Made by a program: the position numbers and the translations under genes
The notes under the pieces: model-generated
Told to the model about the DNA's origin: nothing
Database searches by the model: none
Seen by the model: the letters and a program-made list of their open reading frames with translations, nothing else
Shown here: positions 24,381 to 36,862 of the stretch, piece after piece
Layout of the letters: each line of letters opens with the position of its first letter
Position numbering within the stretch: the first letter of the stretch is position 1
NCBI GenBank assembly: GCA_005408345.1
Contig: SEMN01000229.1
Location: forward strand, 558,001-622,000
DNA: 64,000 nucleotides
Reading direction: 5' to 3'
Origin: Macquaria australasica
Lineage: Eukaryota; Chordata; Actinopteri; Centrarchiformes; Percichthyidae

Positions 24381-24670
24381 TCTGATTTTGATTTCCAGGA
24401 GAAGTGTTAAGGATGAGTGCTGGGACCCACTAATGATATAAAACACAGATGATTAATGAATTACGAATCTAACGATTTATTTAACACAGAACAAAATCAA
24501 AGGCTGTGTGCTCAGAACAGAATATCTCTGCATTGACACACAGCCCCCAGAGGGACAATTTAATTGAGACCACAGACAGCATGTTGGCAACATCAATCAA
24601 TGTACTGCTATTAAAATCTCCTCTAACCATGTCTCCCATTGTCTCTTTCACTCTGTCGCTGTTTTTCCAG

Positions 24671-25056
24671 TCGTTTTAGTGGTGGTTTTCGGGATCTGCT
24701 GGGCACCATTTCACACTGACCGCCTCATGTGGAGTTTCATCATTGACTGGACTGACAACCACCTGGAAGTTTTCGAGTACGTGCACATCATCTCCGGGGT
24801 GTTTTTCTACCTCAGCTCAGCAGTCAACCCAATCCTGTACAACCTCATGTCGACACGTTTTAGAGAGATGTTCAAGGAGGTCATGTGCCATCGGCCACAT
24901 CACATCACTCCCAGAAAACACTCGCTCAGTGTCACCCGGGTGACGCTCCGCAGCACCCTGAGTGACGCGCCGCTCAGCAACGGCGCTGCTGTCGCTGAAG
25001 CCGAGGCAGAAGATGGAGAAGTGAGGGTGAAAGATGAGACCAGTTTTTCATGTTAA
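24671..25056 (+). CDS. nmur1: Neuromedin U receptor 1, coding exon 2 (residues 305-432)
   Basis: This is the second and last coding exon, beginning with the last two bases of the Phe305 codon and ending at TAA 25054-25056. It completes helix 6 with CWAPFH (the CWxP switch, residues 314-319), supplies the third extracellular loop, and encodes helix 7 with SSAVNPILYNL (the NPxxY motif at 357-361). The following RFREMFKE is the usual amphipathic helix 8. The tail has Ser/Thr-rich, basic patches (KHSLSVTRVTLRSTLSD) like those of mammalian NMUR1, consistent with phosphorylation-controlled desensitisation. It then ends in an Ala/Glu-rich acidic stretch and FSC. Joined to exon 1, the protein is 432 residues, close to human NMUR1 in length. 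No frameshift or lost key residue is seen. Confidence 0.93.
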
Positions 25057-26235
25057 AAAAAAAATTGAAGGGGTATGTCAAGGGGGAGGGGAGGGGAGCA
25101 TATTGTTGGTAGGATGGCACGATGTTTAGAAAGACTGTCCCGTTCTGGGCCGCTGCATCATCAACAACAACGTCAACATCCACTTTAAACAGGTGAATTA
25201 GCTAAATACCTAAAATAGTCTGACTGGAAGAACTGCAGAAAAGGCACACTCTTCTGCTGAAGCTGTCAGACTGCAGTGTAAGTGTTACAATACTGCTTTT
25301 GAAAACTTTATACATAACTCAGCAAATCACATACTGAAGCTGAACTCCAAACTTCTTCAAACACGCCTGGGCAGACTTAGATACACACTCAAGCCCTTAG
25401 AAATGATGCAGGAATGTACATTAGAATGTCACCTTAAGTTTGCCAGCGTAAAGAACATCCAATGAGCCATTTAAATTTGTAAGCACTTCATTCAGGTTTT
25501 GGAAAATATGTTCAAATGATGACAATACAGTTTGCAAATCCTGCCATTTATACGTTGAGACGAACCAGGTGGACCAATGAATGAATACAAAAGTTGGTCT
25601 AAGTCAGAAAGAGATCGAAAACTTTTATATACTTGGTTGTGTACAGTAAACACAATGGTGTAAAGTAACAATGGTGTTATAAAAAAAATTTAAAAAAACA
25701 TTTAAAAAGGGACCAACATGAAAAAAGAAATACTAAAAATTATAATTAAATTAAGATAGATCATGGAAAGGTGAATGTCGTATTTTATTCACAATACTGC
25801 TACTGTAATCGTCCATAATGTAACCAAAAAAACACACTGTATGTGCAGAAATTATCAAATAATTTGTATTATAAATGAAAAAAGTTCTTATCACTTGCAT
25901 TGTTCTGTAAGGATATACAGTATACTGTATAGAAAATTGTCATGCTTGTCAGTCCTGTGTACTGCTTACAGTAGTGTTTGTGTGTTAAAGTAATTTCTGC
26001 TCAATGTCCTGATGCCTTTTATTCTAAGTGTACTTTGTGCTCAGATGTTATCTGTCGCTATGGAAGACAATATGAGTTGAAAGGATTTTCTGATGAAATG
26101 AATTTTTAAATGTTTTTAATTGATATGATGGACTTTTAAATTATATGATGGACTACACTTTCAGGCTTACCGGTAGTACTGTAACCTATCTGACAGCTAC
26201 ATATGTTAAAATAAACTATAAAAACTATTTGCAAC
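25057..26235 (+). other. nmur1: Probable nmur1 3' UTR
   Basis: This is AT-rich untranslated sequence after the stop codon, starting with a poly-A run and a GGGGAGGGGAGGGG block at 25084-25098. It has no open frame of note. The end is placed about 20 bases past the AATAAA at 26210. Confidence 0.55.
26210..26215 (+). terminator. nmur1: Candidate nmur1 poly(A) signal AATAAA
   Basis: A canonical AATAAA about 1.15 kb after the stop codon, followed by TG/T-rich sequence. It is the first convincing canonical signal for the gene. Confidence 0.5.
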
Positions 26236-29200
26236 AAGTCTGTCCTACTGACTTACAGCTTTAGATCTAGCATTACTTATGCTCTAGCAAGACTAGTCTA
26301 AAGCCTGTATACTGTCTTCCCTACGTGTTTAATGATGTACGAAGTTAGACAGCAAGCTAAACTCCATCCATTAAAAGCATTTTCTGCCATTAATTTCTGT
26401 CGTACAGAGTAGATGCAGACGTATTGGCTCTATAATGAATTTGAGTAAAACTGCTAAAGAAATACAATACACAAATCACGGACTGCATTCCTTACACAAT
26501 ATTCACCAAATTACTCTATAAGAAATATAGCTGCATAACATAAATTAACATTCTTCTGGAATGTGACGTTAACTATGCTATCAAAGAGAATACAGAACAG
26601 CCTGTTAGCATTCCCTAGAGGCTTCACTGTTCATCACACCCCACAATAGAAAGTGATAAGTAAAATGACCACCACAATGATGATTTTGTTATTCTTGGAG
26701 CCTTGCATGTAGTGGGGCTACTAATGACTATTTGGTGGCACCAGTGGAAAGTTCATGGAGTTCAAGAGTTTATCCCATATTCACACAGCCTGCTATATAT
26801 TTCTCAAAGTTGGGAACACATGTCCACATTTTTGAGGAAGTTATAGTATAACGTGACATCACCACATCCACCACAGACAGATGTCGGATTAAAAATAATT
26901 TTTACTTTGTTGGTCAGGAATCTGATTTATCAACAGGGATTAAAACACATCTTTTAACCCAACTATGTAATATAATATATACTTTAATGATAATATAATT
27001 TGGAATAATAAGTTTGTCACACAATAATAAGCACATGTCATGGAAAACTGGACAGTGTGTAGTAGTGTAACTGAACAAATGAGCCTCCACTGGGACTGTA
27101 TTAGCACACATTTTGAACGGCTACACAATCTATTGTGTTACGACATCATATTGTTATAAGCACATAATAAAACACAAATACCAACACATTCTGACCAGTC
27201 ACAATGACAGTAAGACAACAGTAAGATGACCAGCTGATCCCGACGCTGTGCGGAGAACTGATCTATTTAGCGATGTTCATCAGACTGCTGTAGAAGACTT
27301 TTCTTCCAGCTCTGACCGTCCTTCACGCTGTACATTATATTATAAAACTGGTCAGATATTTGCTGAACTACAGGCACAGGGTGATCATAAGCAGCAGATA
27401 TCTATCTACACAACGTAACACATTCCCACCTCCGGTGTAGACAGGAAGTTAGAAGACTTCCTTGTTGCTGAAACACATAAGGTCAATAGGTCCCAAAACT
27501 AGCAGGACAAAAGACTTATAGATGGCCGGCTGCAGATGGGAAGAAACTGTTCTTGTGATGTGAGGTTTTTGTCCTGATGGACCGCAGCCTCCTCTGGATC
27601 TCTGCAAGTAAAAAAAAAAAAAACCTGGCATTTTCTTTTCAGCCAACTGCCTGCTTTAACAAGACAGTATAATTGGATAACATGACAACATAATGCAATT
27701 CAAAGACTGAAGCCATTTCTCACTTGTGACATGTATTCACAGGTATTAACCAAGGCCCTTTATTTAAAGGAAGAATCACAATGGAAATGGCTTTTGGAAG
27801 CATTAAAAAAAAGAAATCTTTCAGAGCTGACAAGAGGGTAGTGAAGGGTAGTTCTAGCCGCTGTTAATCCTCCATCTGTACTTCAGGAAGAATGTAATGG
27901 ATGCACCTTTTTTTCTCTCTAGTACTCTGTTAGAACAGAGGCATTATCACCATCTTCACCAGTATGTACTATTAAGCTATTATTATGTGTTCCTCCTTGA
28001 CATTAATTGAAAAGGGGAAGGGTTCATTCACCCTACCCATACAGATTTACTCTTCCACTATGGGGGATTCATAGCTGTCACCGTCTGTGTGCAAGGTCGT
28101 CTCATGTGGTAAATCTTGTGTGATAAATCAAGTTTTCAGTCTCGGTTTTCATGTGGTTTTCTGTCCTAACAGCTAGTTGATTTTATTCAACTGGAGTTCA
28201 AGGTAAAAAATTAGTATTCTTGGCTAAAACTGAAACAAGAAATGCTCTGAATTCCAAATCCAGATATTCCCATTTTTATCTGCATTTTTGCAGCATACTA
28301 TAAGTATTTAATTTTTTAGCATCCTCCATTAAAATCACAAAAATATATATATTTTCTGTATACCAAATAGTGCAACCAGTAAAACCTCTACAGTAAGTTG
28401 TGATTGACAGCAAGTTGTGATAGATTCTGCCAGACCACGTCAGAAAGTGATCATATATCAAGCATATCAGCCAGGTGGAAATGCAACCACACAGCATGTT
28501 CATATTTGTGAAACATAACACAGTTTGGACAGAAACACAAGGATGATTCTGATCAAAATACAAGCTGTAACAGTGCCATGTCTAATGGCCCTAAACCCAC
28601 CATGTTTTTGTGGATTGTTGTTTGCCAAAGCATTGGTGAAGAAAATCAGCGCAAAAGAGGTTAAGAGGTTGATGATGGGCTACTGTACTGAGGAAGGCAC
28701 GGATGTCGAGTTCTTCTCCCTCTATGGTATAAACCCAGGTAAAGCACACTGAACCATAAAATAGGTCCCTACAGCAATGCGCCAGGCTCTTTTGTGACTG
28801 TGGCAGCAGCTGGACAGCAACTCTCACTCTCTGGAAATACAGACCACTCCAATCCCATTTAATGCCATATCTAATTCCAGTGCACAGTGGATTGCCAAGC
28901 GTATGAACCTGCATGACTATATAATACTCAGTAAGGAGAAGCTAGCTAACACATTCATTTACAGTGATCTTGATAGAACTATTGACAGTGTGTGACTTCT
29001 TCAAATATATATACATAGGACTATTTCATATTTTTATGCATTTCTTACATGTTGTGATTGAAGTTGCAAATGGAGCATTATTGATAGCGCTATAAATAAT
29101 GTCTCATAGATCTACCAGTCCTATTATAGCCAAGTATAGCTTGTATCCCGAATTGAATTCCACAGCATGTGATGTTAAGTGGGGTTATGCAGAGAGTAAG

Positions 29201-30890
29201 ACAGCTTTTACTGATGTATATTTACCACTTTTCTGGCAGGATGATTAAACTACTGTGAGCATGATAGCCATCATATAGCTGGGAATATGATAAAAGCATG
29301 TAGAAATGCAGAAAATTATGATCCTTTTTGTTTTTCCTGAAAATGATCAGGGGTTTTGCAGAATCTTCCAGTACCGACGTTCTTGTCTGGCAATAGAGTT
29401 GTATTTCATGACTATATGAGAACAACCATGCATGCAAGAGTCTCCGATGAGGCTCCATGCTTTGTTTTTCAGGCAACTTCATTTTCTTAATTAGCTGATC
29501 AGCCACAGCTTTGCATGTTCACAGATGAGTCACCAAAGAATAAAAGGAGGAGAGTGAGAGAAGCAAATCAAAACTGGCCCATTGACCACACAGAACACGA
29601 TGTTCAGAAATAAAACGTTATACAATACGGTCACATTATAAAAACACTGCCCCATGCACTACAGCTACAAAGTGCATTTGATTCGTTTGTCAATGTAGAA
29701 TGAATGAATTAATTAATTTCTGTACACTTGAGGTTCTCCCCTGATTATTGTTATGCCTCTCACCTGAACCTCTCATGCTGCATTTAATGTACTTTGTATT
29801 CACATTTTCTGAAGTATTTCGTCATAGGCATGGTCATGGCTGCTTAGTTGATTGGAGTGCTGTTTTTACATTTCTATGGAGGTCCCTTATATAACAAGGA
29901 TGACATTAAATGCAGAGGTGTGGTCTGACTACTGCAGATCCACAGCTAGACCATTGCCTAAAACTCTATATATTTTAAGTGAACTATTTAAGCCGTCCTG
30001 CTAATGAGGGTACTTAACTAAAGGCTGTAGCTTGGTTTGATTGCCTCAAAAGCTTGTCAAGCCTTCAAATTACACCTTTCAGCTAAGTGAGAGGGTCAGC
30101 TTCCTCAAAATTCGCATCTTGGTGATCAAAGGAAACACTTAATCTTCTCTATTCTTTTATTTCACCTTGCACAATGCACTTGATGTGAGTATTACCTGAC
30201 TGCCTTAGCACTCAGCTTCACCACCACTCATTTTTCTTTCTTGAACTCGGAAATGCTTGTTCTACACATGGTTAAGGCAGCTGTATCCTTTAGACTAACA
30301 AAACTGCATATTTGTGAGTAAATAATTTGCTTTTTTTCTTTTTCAAATAACAAATGCTATTCTGATATTTCTGACGTCGCCATATCTGGCCAATGATATT
30401 TCTGCCCACATTCCCTTAGCCAATCACTCCTCAGTTGTTAAATATTCTTGCATCATTCAGACCTACGATTGAGCAACCCACCACCTCCCCATCACCACAG
30501 TCCCTCAGGATGATCCAGGTGATTCAACTGAAAGCTTTCATCTTCCATCTGCTGGCTTTACTCCACCACCACCGGCGTCTAGACTCCAGGGGATTCCACC
30601 TATTCCCATCATCATGGGCCTGTGTTTAATGAAGATACATCACATCTATGGTGCCTAATCACCTAAAGTAATCTGTTGTTAACCTCAATAAACATTGTTA
30701 TACACTTTCAATTGATCTCTCCTTGTTGAAATGGCACTTATTAGTGTACAAAATCAATGCTTAGTATAGAAGTGGAATCGCTAAAAAAAACTAAGGGGCT
30801 CTCCTCCAAATGCCTGATCTCTAATTTGACTCTAAATTCGAATATTGCAGAGTTACTTAATGAACTTTAATTAGCAAATATCACACTTCA
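26236..30890. other. Intergenic DNA, no gene recognised
   Basis: These 4.6 kb hold no frame longer than 107 codons and none with a recognisable domain. The stretch 27240-27610 has a GATGGACCGCAGCCTCCTC block of a type I associate with fish retroelements, but no second copy is present to confirm it. At 30460-30700 a CA-rich stretch ends with CAATAAACATTG, possibly a decayed transposon or LTR. No RNA genes were seen. Confidence 0.4.
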
Positions 30891-31170
30891 ATTTAAAGGA
30901 ATAGTTTGACATTTTGGAAAATACGCATATTTGCTTTCTGGCGGTGAGTTAGACAACAAAATTGATACCACTCTCATTCATATCCGTTAAATATAAGGCT
31001 GCAGCCAGCAGCCAGTTAGCTTAGCTTAGGACAAAGGCTGGAAATGGGGAAAAAGTTAGTGTGGCTCCGTCCAACAGTAAATAATCCACCTGTCAGCACC
31101 TCTAAAGCTCACTAAGTAATGCGTTATATCTCATTTGTTTAATCCATTCAAAAACCAAAGTGTAAAAACT
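30891..31170 (+). repeat. Dispersed repeat family C, longer copy
   Basis: It starts TTTAAAGGAATAGTTTGACA followed by TTTTGG and carries the landmarks GCAGCCAGCAGCCAGTTAGC, TTAGCTTAG and CCTGTCAGCACCTCTAAAGC. Its start matches the reverse-strand fragment at 18055-18221. It is non-coding, in a style common in fish genomes and probably a miniature DNA element, but terminal repeats were not confirmed. Confidence 0.65.
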
Positions 31171-34100
31171 TTTGAAAACTTTTGAAATGAATCCCCAAGC
31201 CATAAATGACCTGAATAGTGCCAGATGCTTGAAACCCTTGGACCAGTTGCCAAGATCACCTCATAGCCAGCTTTCCCCAGAGGGGGAGGTGAAGATTGGA
31301 AAATAAGGCCTCATCAATGCACAGGCACAGCTCTCAACTGAGTCCATTAGATTGTGAATGCATACACACAGCTGTCACTTGGACCCATCTGGAAGAGCGC
31401 AAACAAAAGCTTAAATCAGGTGAGGTGAAATTATGTGGTCACATAAAAAGCATATTAACATCAGATTGCTGAAACAAGCCTGTTGATCTTGTTTGAGTTC
31501 TCAAATGAAAACAAGGTGGACAACAAGTTGTATATTTTTGGGCACCGTCGTCACTGTGTCTTTTTTGTAAGATGTCATTGTCAACAGAATTTTCAACTAA
31601 ATCTAAAACAGCACTGAGTGGAGGGCAGACTGAAGCTAAGGTGCCACAATAATGGCTGGCACATGGGGTCACGAAACAGTAGAGAACTCTTTGAATCATA
31701 AAATGAGTCAATTTGTTCTGTCTACTTTCAACATTTCAGTGTCAAAGTGACAAGTTCTGTCCCTCAACACAGTCTGTGTGTCTTATTGAACTGTTCAAGA
31801 ACAAGCAGCTGAAACCATCAGACAGTCTCAGACAGTCTCAAACAAATAACCCATAAACAATCCATCAGCTAAAGTAATGGGAATCATAATCATAATCCCT
31901 GCATTTACAATGGAGGAAATGTAGATAAGTTTACTGTAACTTCGTGACATCAGTAAAAGGTCAAAAGCTATAGATGAACCTGCAGACACTGAGTCTGTTT
32001 AATTCACGTTAGGTATGTTTCACCAACGCAGGCTGACAGTTATGTTTTGTTGCTATGGCGTTTTTCTCTCTGATATATTTTTTGCCAGACCAGCTTGCAT
32101 CTCTGAAGCATACAATTCACTAAATGTATATAAATGGCAACATATACTGTATATTGACAATTGACATTTCATCTCTTAGCGACTTTGTCTTTATCTACAT
32201 ATAAATTAGTTTTTTGTTAATGTTAGCTACACCCTTCCCATCTGCTGTCATTGACACAACCCCCTCTTAATGTGCAAATGTCCTGGTTTGTAGTGACAGG
32301 AGATTTCCTCACCCTACAAGTTGCATGAACATAAGTAAATCCAACAGACAGCACAATCATTCACAGATATCACGTCCCATATTTGCACAATTCTCATGCA
32401 TATGCATAATGGAGAGAGGTGTTTGATTTTCACTTATTACATGCAAGGTGCACTTCAGATGACAGAAAAAAACCTCCTAGCAACTCTTTGAAAGATAGCA
32501 TGCACGTCTGGAGGCACAAAATGAGTCTGAAACAGATGTCTGGCAAGGGCAAAATTTCTTATTACCAGATATGTATTCAAGTAATAATTCAAGTTTTCTT
32601 TAACCAGCACTCTGTGTACGTGGATATTTTCTCTCTTGGGTCTCTTCTGGCATAAAGAACATTGGTATCCTGTTTTAGTTTGGTCTCTGAAGGACAACTT
32701 GTTTGTTACAAGGGGTGATAGGAGAACAGTCTGCCCTGTGTACTGATACTTGGATATGACTCTTGTTAGCTCGAGACAGAGATGATGTAGGCCAGGGTTC
32801 CTTCTGATATCCTTCCCTTGCTCTCTGTATGTTATGTGAGATTATAAATATAGGACTGTGTCTGCACCTCGGGGTCAGACTCCTCATACACACCTCTGTG
32901 TGTGAGCTCTGGCCTTTCAGCTGAAACAGATTGACTCTGTGTGCGCTCGTTCTCTCTTCTGGTTTACTCTTTATTTGTTTACCTTTTATTCTTTTGCTTA
33001 ATTAAATATACAAAAGACAGCTGTTTATTGGATCATCATTTTATTTGTTCACTTCTCCACAAAGTAATACCAAATTTCCACCACAACGTCATTTCACATT
33101 ATCCTTTTACTGTAGTTGCTTTACTTTGAGATCATGTGTAATGATCACAACTTAATAATGTTATTTTATTATCTTAAAGTAGTTGGACCAGTACATTATT
33201 TTGAGGCTAGCCTCAAGTAATTTAATTATCTAGCTATTTTAAGATATTAAACATTGTTTTCTCAAAATGTTTGATATCTTGAGATACCAAAATCAAATCA
33301 TTATCTCTAGATATCGGTCTTAAAAACACAGAAAAACAACATTGTAATTTATATCTAGATAATAAGATAAGTCAAAACGTCCACCAATGCAGAAGAAAAA
33401 ACTATTTCATAGCTAATAAAATAAGTAAGTTGCAATCTCAAGATGATGGGCAAAGAAAAGCATGAGAGATTATGGCTGTGCATAACTAGTGTTCACAGCT
33501 CATGCTACATTTGAAAGCAAATATCTTAAGTTAATGCAGTAATGGTTCTTCTGGATAACTTGTTCTAATGGTTCATCAAAAATGCAAATATGTTGTTCAT
33601 CATCAAATGGTCATTTCTATCCTTTTTCCAGCTGAAAATGTATTAATTCTACTGAATTCACTTAGAAGGTGCCACCAGTTATGCTGCATGAAATTCAATT
33701 CAGTCAACCTTTGATCATGTGTGTGTGTGCATGTGGTCATGTAGTTTGGCAGTTTAATTGTACAGAGAAAGAGATACGCAGTTACAGTATATGAGGACTT
33801 GCATGATGACATGGATGATAACTTGTAACTGGGTGTCTCTTAAGGGCAACTGTAAGTTGGGAAAGTTAAATATGATGGTAAACAAGAACCCGAGGAGCGA
33901 GGACAAATAAAAGCACGGCAGTCACTTCAGTACCAGTTTGGCAAAAGCAAAACTAATTGGCACTCACAGCTTTCTGAGAAAACTAAGTCATGCTGCAGCT
34001 GTTAAAAATAATAGGCGAGAAAAATGTTAAAAGATACAAACAGGTCAGATCAGGAATGAGTTCCTTTCACACTTAAACCAGATGTATACCTGTGCATTAA

Positions 34101-34261
34101 GGGCTTGTGGTAAGTACAAGTTGGTACTACAGTTGCTACAACAATACCATGGAGAAACTGCAAGAGCTGTGATCTGGTCAGCTTGGACTTCTTGTGTTTT
34201 CACAATCATTTTCCATAGCCGATGGAAATTGTTGAGAGTGAAGGCAACGTAAAAGAAATAC
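31171..34261. other. Intergenic DNA, no gene recognised
   Basis: Nothing coding was found. At 32830-33010 a TATAAATATA box, a GC-richer segment and an AATTAAATATA stretch hint at an LTR-like relic, but this is unconfirmed. A short tandem CAGACAGTCT duplication lies near 31820. Confidence 0.35.
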
Positions 34262-34495
34262 TCAAAAATCATCTTTTCAGTAACACACATCTAACAAAGC
34301 CATTTCCACTGCAAACCTTCTCACCACGATTTCCATTATCTACAACAAAGTGAATGAATGTAAGCACGTTTACTTCAGCTATGAATGACTGCACAACAAT
34401 ATTCTCCTATTCAGCAGCCAGACACACCTTCCCATGATCACTCTATAATAACAAAGTGAATAACAGGATGTTAACACAATTACTTTGGGGTATGT
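34262..34495 (+). repeat. Repeat family F, copy 1 (internally duplicated)
   Basis: This aligns in order with 53611-53850. Shared blocks are TTTTCAGTAAC, TTCCACTGCAAACC, CTCACCAC, ACAAAGTGAATGAA followed by GTAAGCAC, TTCTCCTATTCAG, and a second ACAAAGTGAATAA followed by TTAACACA.TTACT. The AACAAAGTGAAT...TAA.CAC..TTACT unit occurs twice about 110 bp apart in each copy, so the element contains an internal duplication. Non-coding, class unknown. Confidence 0.68.
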
Positions 34496-35440
34496 AATTA
34501 AAGCACGGTATCCACACTTCATTCCTACACAGGAGGCACCTACGGGGGGACTGTCTTTACCTTTAGGCTTTCAGCAATCAGTGAGTGACAATAAATAACT
34601 CCCTTTTCTCCATCTAAAGAAATACAACAATCTTGAAAATGCTAATATGATTATGCTTTTTTTCTTATTACTGGGAAAGAAGAGTGCTTTATAAGGACTA
34701 AAAGGAGAACACCCAAACCGCAACCAATTATCATTTTTCACCTATTAAGCATCCCTAATTATACTAACCACCAGTTCTTAATAGCCAGCCTGGAAATGAT
34801 GCTAACCACTGCACTGACTACATTCATGCAAATCCTGCAGCCCGGTAATTAGAGCTGATTTATAAATATATCTACTGAGAGGGAGTTACATGTTGCCTAT
34901 TTAAACCATACTTTTCACAATACATGACATATGTATAAAAAGAAGCCACACACAGTTGCTTTCATCAGTATATTAAGATTTCCACTCATCCTGTTGCTGT
35001 TACCTCCGCATATACAGTTTTGGTTCCATTTACTTCTCTAAACTGTGTCCTCATGTTGCTCTAAGTTAATAAAAATGTTTGCCTGTGTTACCTCAATTGC
35101 TATGGTGCACCCACTATAATAGGCGTCATGACCTGCAGTTTTTTGTCCTGGGTTTTGCCTCTCAGGCTGCACAGAGGCTGCCTCTGATTCATGGAGCTTG
35201 TTGGGGTTGTACACAGCCTGAGAGGACACCTACAGACACTACTCAGGGCTGGAAAACTACTTATACCTCCTCTGCAAATTTTTCAAGGGGGAAAAAAATC
35301 CATAATTTATATTTTGATGAATAGGTGACAATGTGTATTTCTAATATTGACCTAAAAACACACTACCACAGAACATCAATCAAAGATAAGACAGTACAAG
35401 ATGGTGCTCTTTTTATTCAAATACTACATTATCTATCATT
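34496..35440. other. Unique AT-rich DNA, possible regulatory block
   Basis: No gene was recognised. The part from about 34640 to 34960 is rich in TAATTA-type and ATGCAAAT motifs and shows no repeat matches. It reads like a candidate conserved noncoding element; this cannot be tested here. Confidence 0.25.
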
Positions 35441-36179
35441 GAGTGCGTTTACATGTTTACGAGTATCCAGGTTATATGTTGCACATGTAAACACCTTATC
35501 CCGGTTTTGACATACTTGAATGCTTGGAAACCAGGATACTGTGGCATGTAAACACCTTATCCAGGTTTCTGACAATTATCGGTCCAGTTTGCAGGTGCGT
35601 CCTCAACTCAAGTTACGTAGCAGTTAGTCAATAATACAAGAAATATGATGGTAAATGACCTAATGATGATCAATATGCTGAAAGGGAAAGTCTGATTTAG
35701 CAATGCAGATAACAAAATGTGTTGTTGCTCTTGTTTTCCCATCACAGGTGATCAGAAGGAGAATTCAGTTCAATTCAATTTTATTTATATGGCGCCAGAT
35801 CATAACAAAAGTTATCTCAGGGCACTTTTCATTTAGAGCAGTTCTAGACCATACTTTTTATAATATTTACAGAGACCCAACAATTCCCAAGAAAAGGCAA
35901 ATCCAGCAGAATAACAAAAGCAACAGAGTTCAGATAGCCAGAAACCAAGCTGTGCTCAGTCTCAGTTGTTGAGGTAACTCAGTCAGTTCAGAAATAAAAG
36001 GCTGAGATGTTAAGGAATCAGGACACCTGCACACAGACCATCAGAAACCTGGATACTGTTAAGATCCTGTAAACAGGGATATGAATTCTCTATGTTTCAC
36101 GTAAACACCATATTTCGAATATGATCAAAACCAGGATAAGACTCAAAACCAGGTTGCTAATGTGCATGTAAACGCGCTC
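35441..36179. mobile_element. Inverted-repeat DNA element with nested LINE tail
   Basis: The left end is GAGTGCGTTTACATG and the right end CATGTAAACGCGCTC, inverted matches with one mismatch over 15 bases. Inside both ends lie further related inverted blocks (TATCCAGGTT, GTAAACACC and ACCAGGATAAG). The length is about 740 bp including a nested LINE 3' fragment (35762-35893). There is no transposase, so this is a non-autonomous element. No target duplication was clear, so the superfamily is open. Confidence 0.75.
35762..35893 (-). mobile_element. L2-like LINE 3'-end fragment, nested
   Basis: On the - strand this matches the extreme 3' end of the TTGAA-tailed LINE: TTGGGTCTCTGTAAATAT through GCGCCATATAAATAAAATTG to the tail. 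About 130 bp survive. It is more diverged than the copies at 36863 and 62874. Confidence 0.8.
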
Positions 36180-36862
36180 CCTAAGTATCACATCAGGTCA
36201 GGCATAAGGTCAAACTAAGAGTGATTTTAAGTGCTGTTAGTTTGCATAATAATACAACCATTCTAATTATTTTTGTTAGACTACCATTATCATAGCACAA
36301 TAACTAATTCACCATATTTGTTAATGTCATGTTAGTTGCTGGGATGAAATAAATCTATGAGTGCAGAAAAAAACATTCACATATTTTAGCTATGGTTTTT
36401 TGTCAGTGTTGCTGATCCGTGTCAATATATCAAACCATGGCAAAATGACCTTAAGCTACCTGTTGTGTTTTATGCAATTAGTGTTTGTTCAAAACCTGAA
36501 TGAAAATTTGAAAGGTGAAACCTTCAGAGTCCAAAAAAACTGAAATACTGATGAGGGTTGGATTTCTTGGAAGGCAGCGAATATTAGCCACATTAGCTGC
36601 CTAGTTTTTGTTGTTGATGCAATATAGCAAACATCAGCTCACCAAAAGCATCACATTTGCAAACATTTTACAAAGATCCAGAGGTCAGGTGCATAATTCC
36701 TCAAAGCCAAAATCCTATAATGCCCTTTATGATGTGTTTAGTGAGTTTTTGTAAAAGCAATAACTTTGAATTCAGCCAATAAAATAAAATCCACTTTGAG
36801 TGTCCTATAAGAGATGTCTCCAGTGACAAAAGGACAAATTATGTACAAACGAATAAAGGCTT
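36180..36862. other. Intergenic DNA between elements
   Basis: No gene or repeat was recognised. The stretch is AT-rich with only chance-length frames. Confidence 0.4.

Larger units (their letters stand above)
21113..24670 (+). other. nmur1: nmur1 intron (phase 1, 3558 bp)
   Basis: The donor is GTGAGT at 21113-21118. The acceptor is a TTTTTCCAG tract ending at 24670. Removing it joins T to TC to make Phe305 and restores an uninterrupted helix 6 (KMLF followed by VLVVVFGICW). The intron holds an LTR-like repeat (21500-21920) and a unique block at 24130-24380 of regulatory-looking sequence; otherwise nothing recognisable. Confidence 0.92.

Noticed and set aside
32830..33010. LTR-like TATA and downstream region
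   Set aside because: No partner LTR, no clear TG...CA ends and no second copy in the window, so it is not listed as an element.
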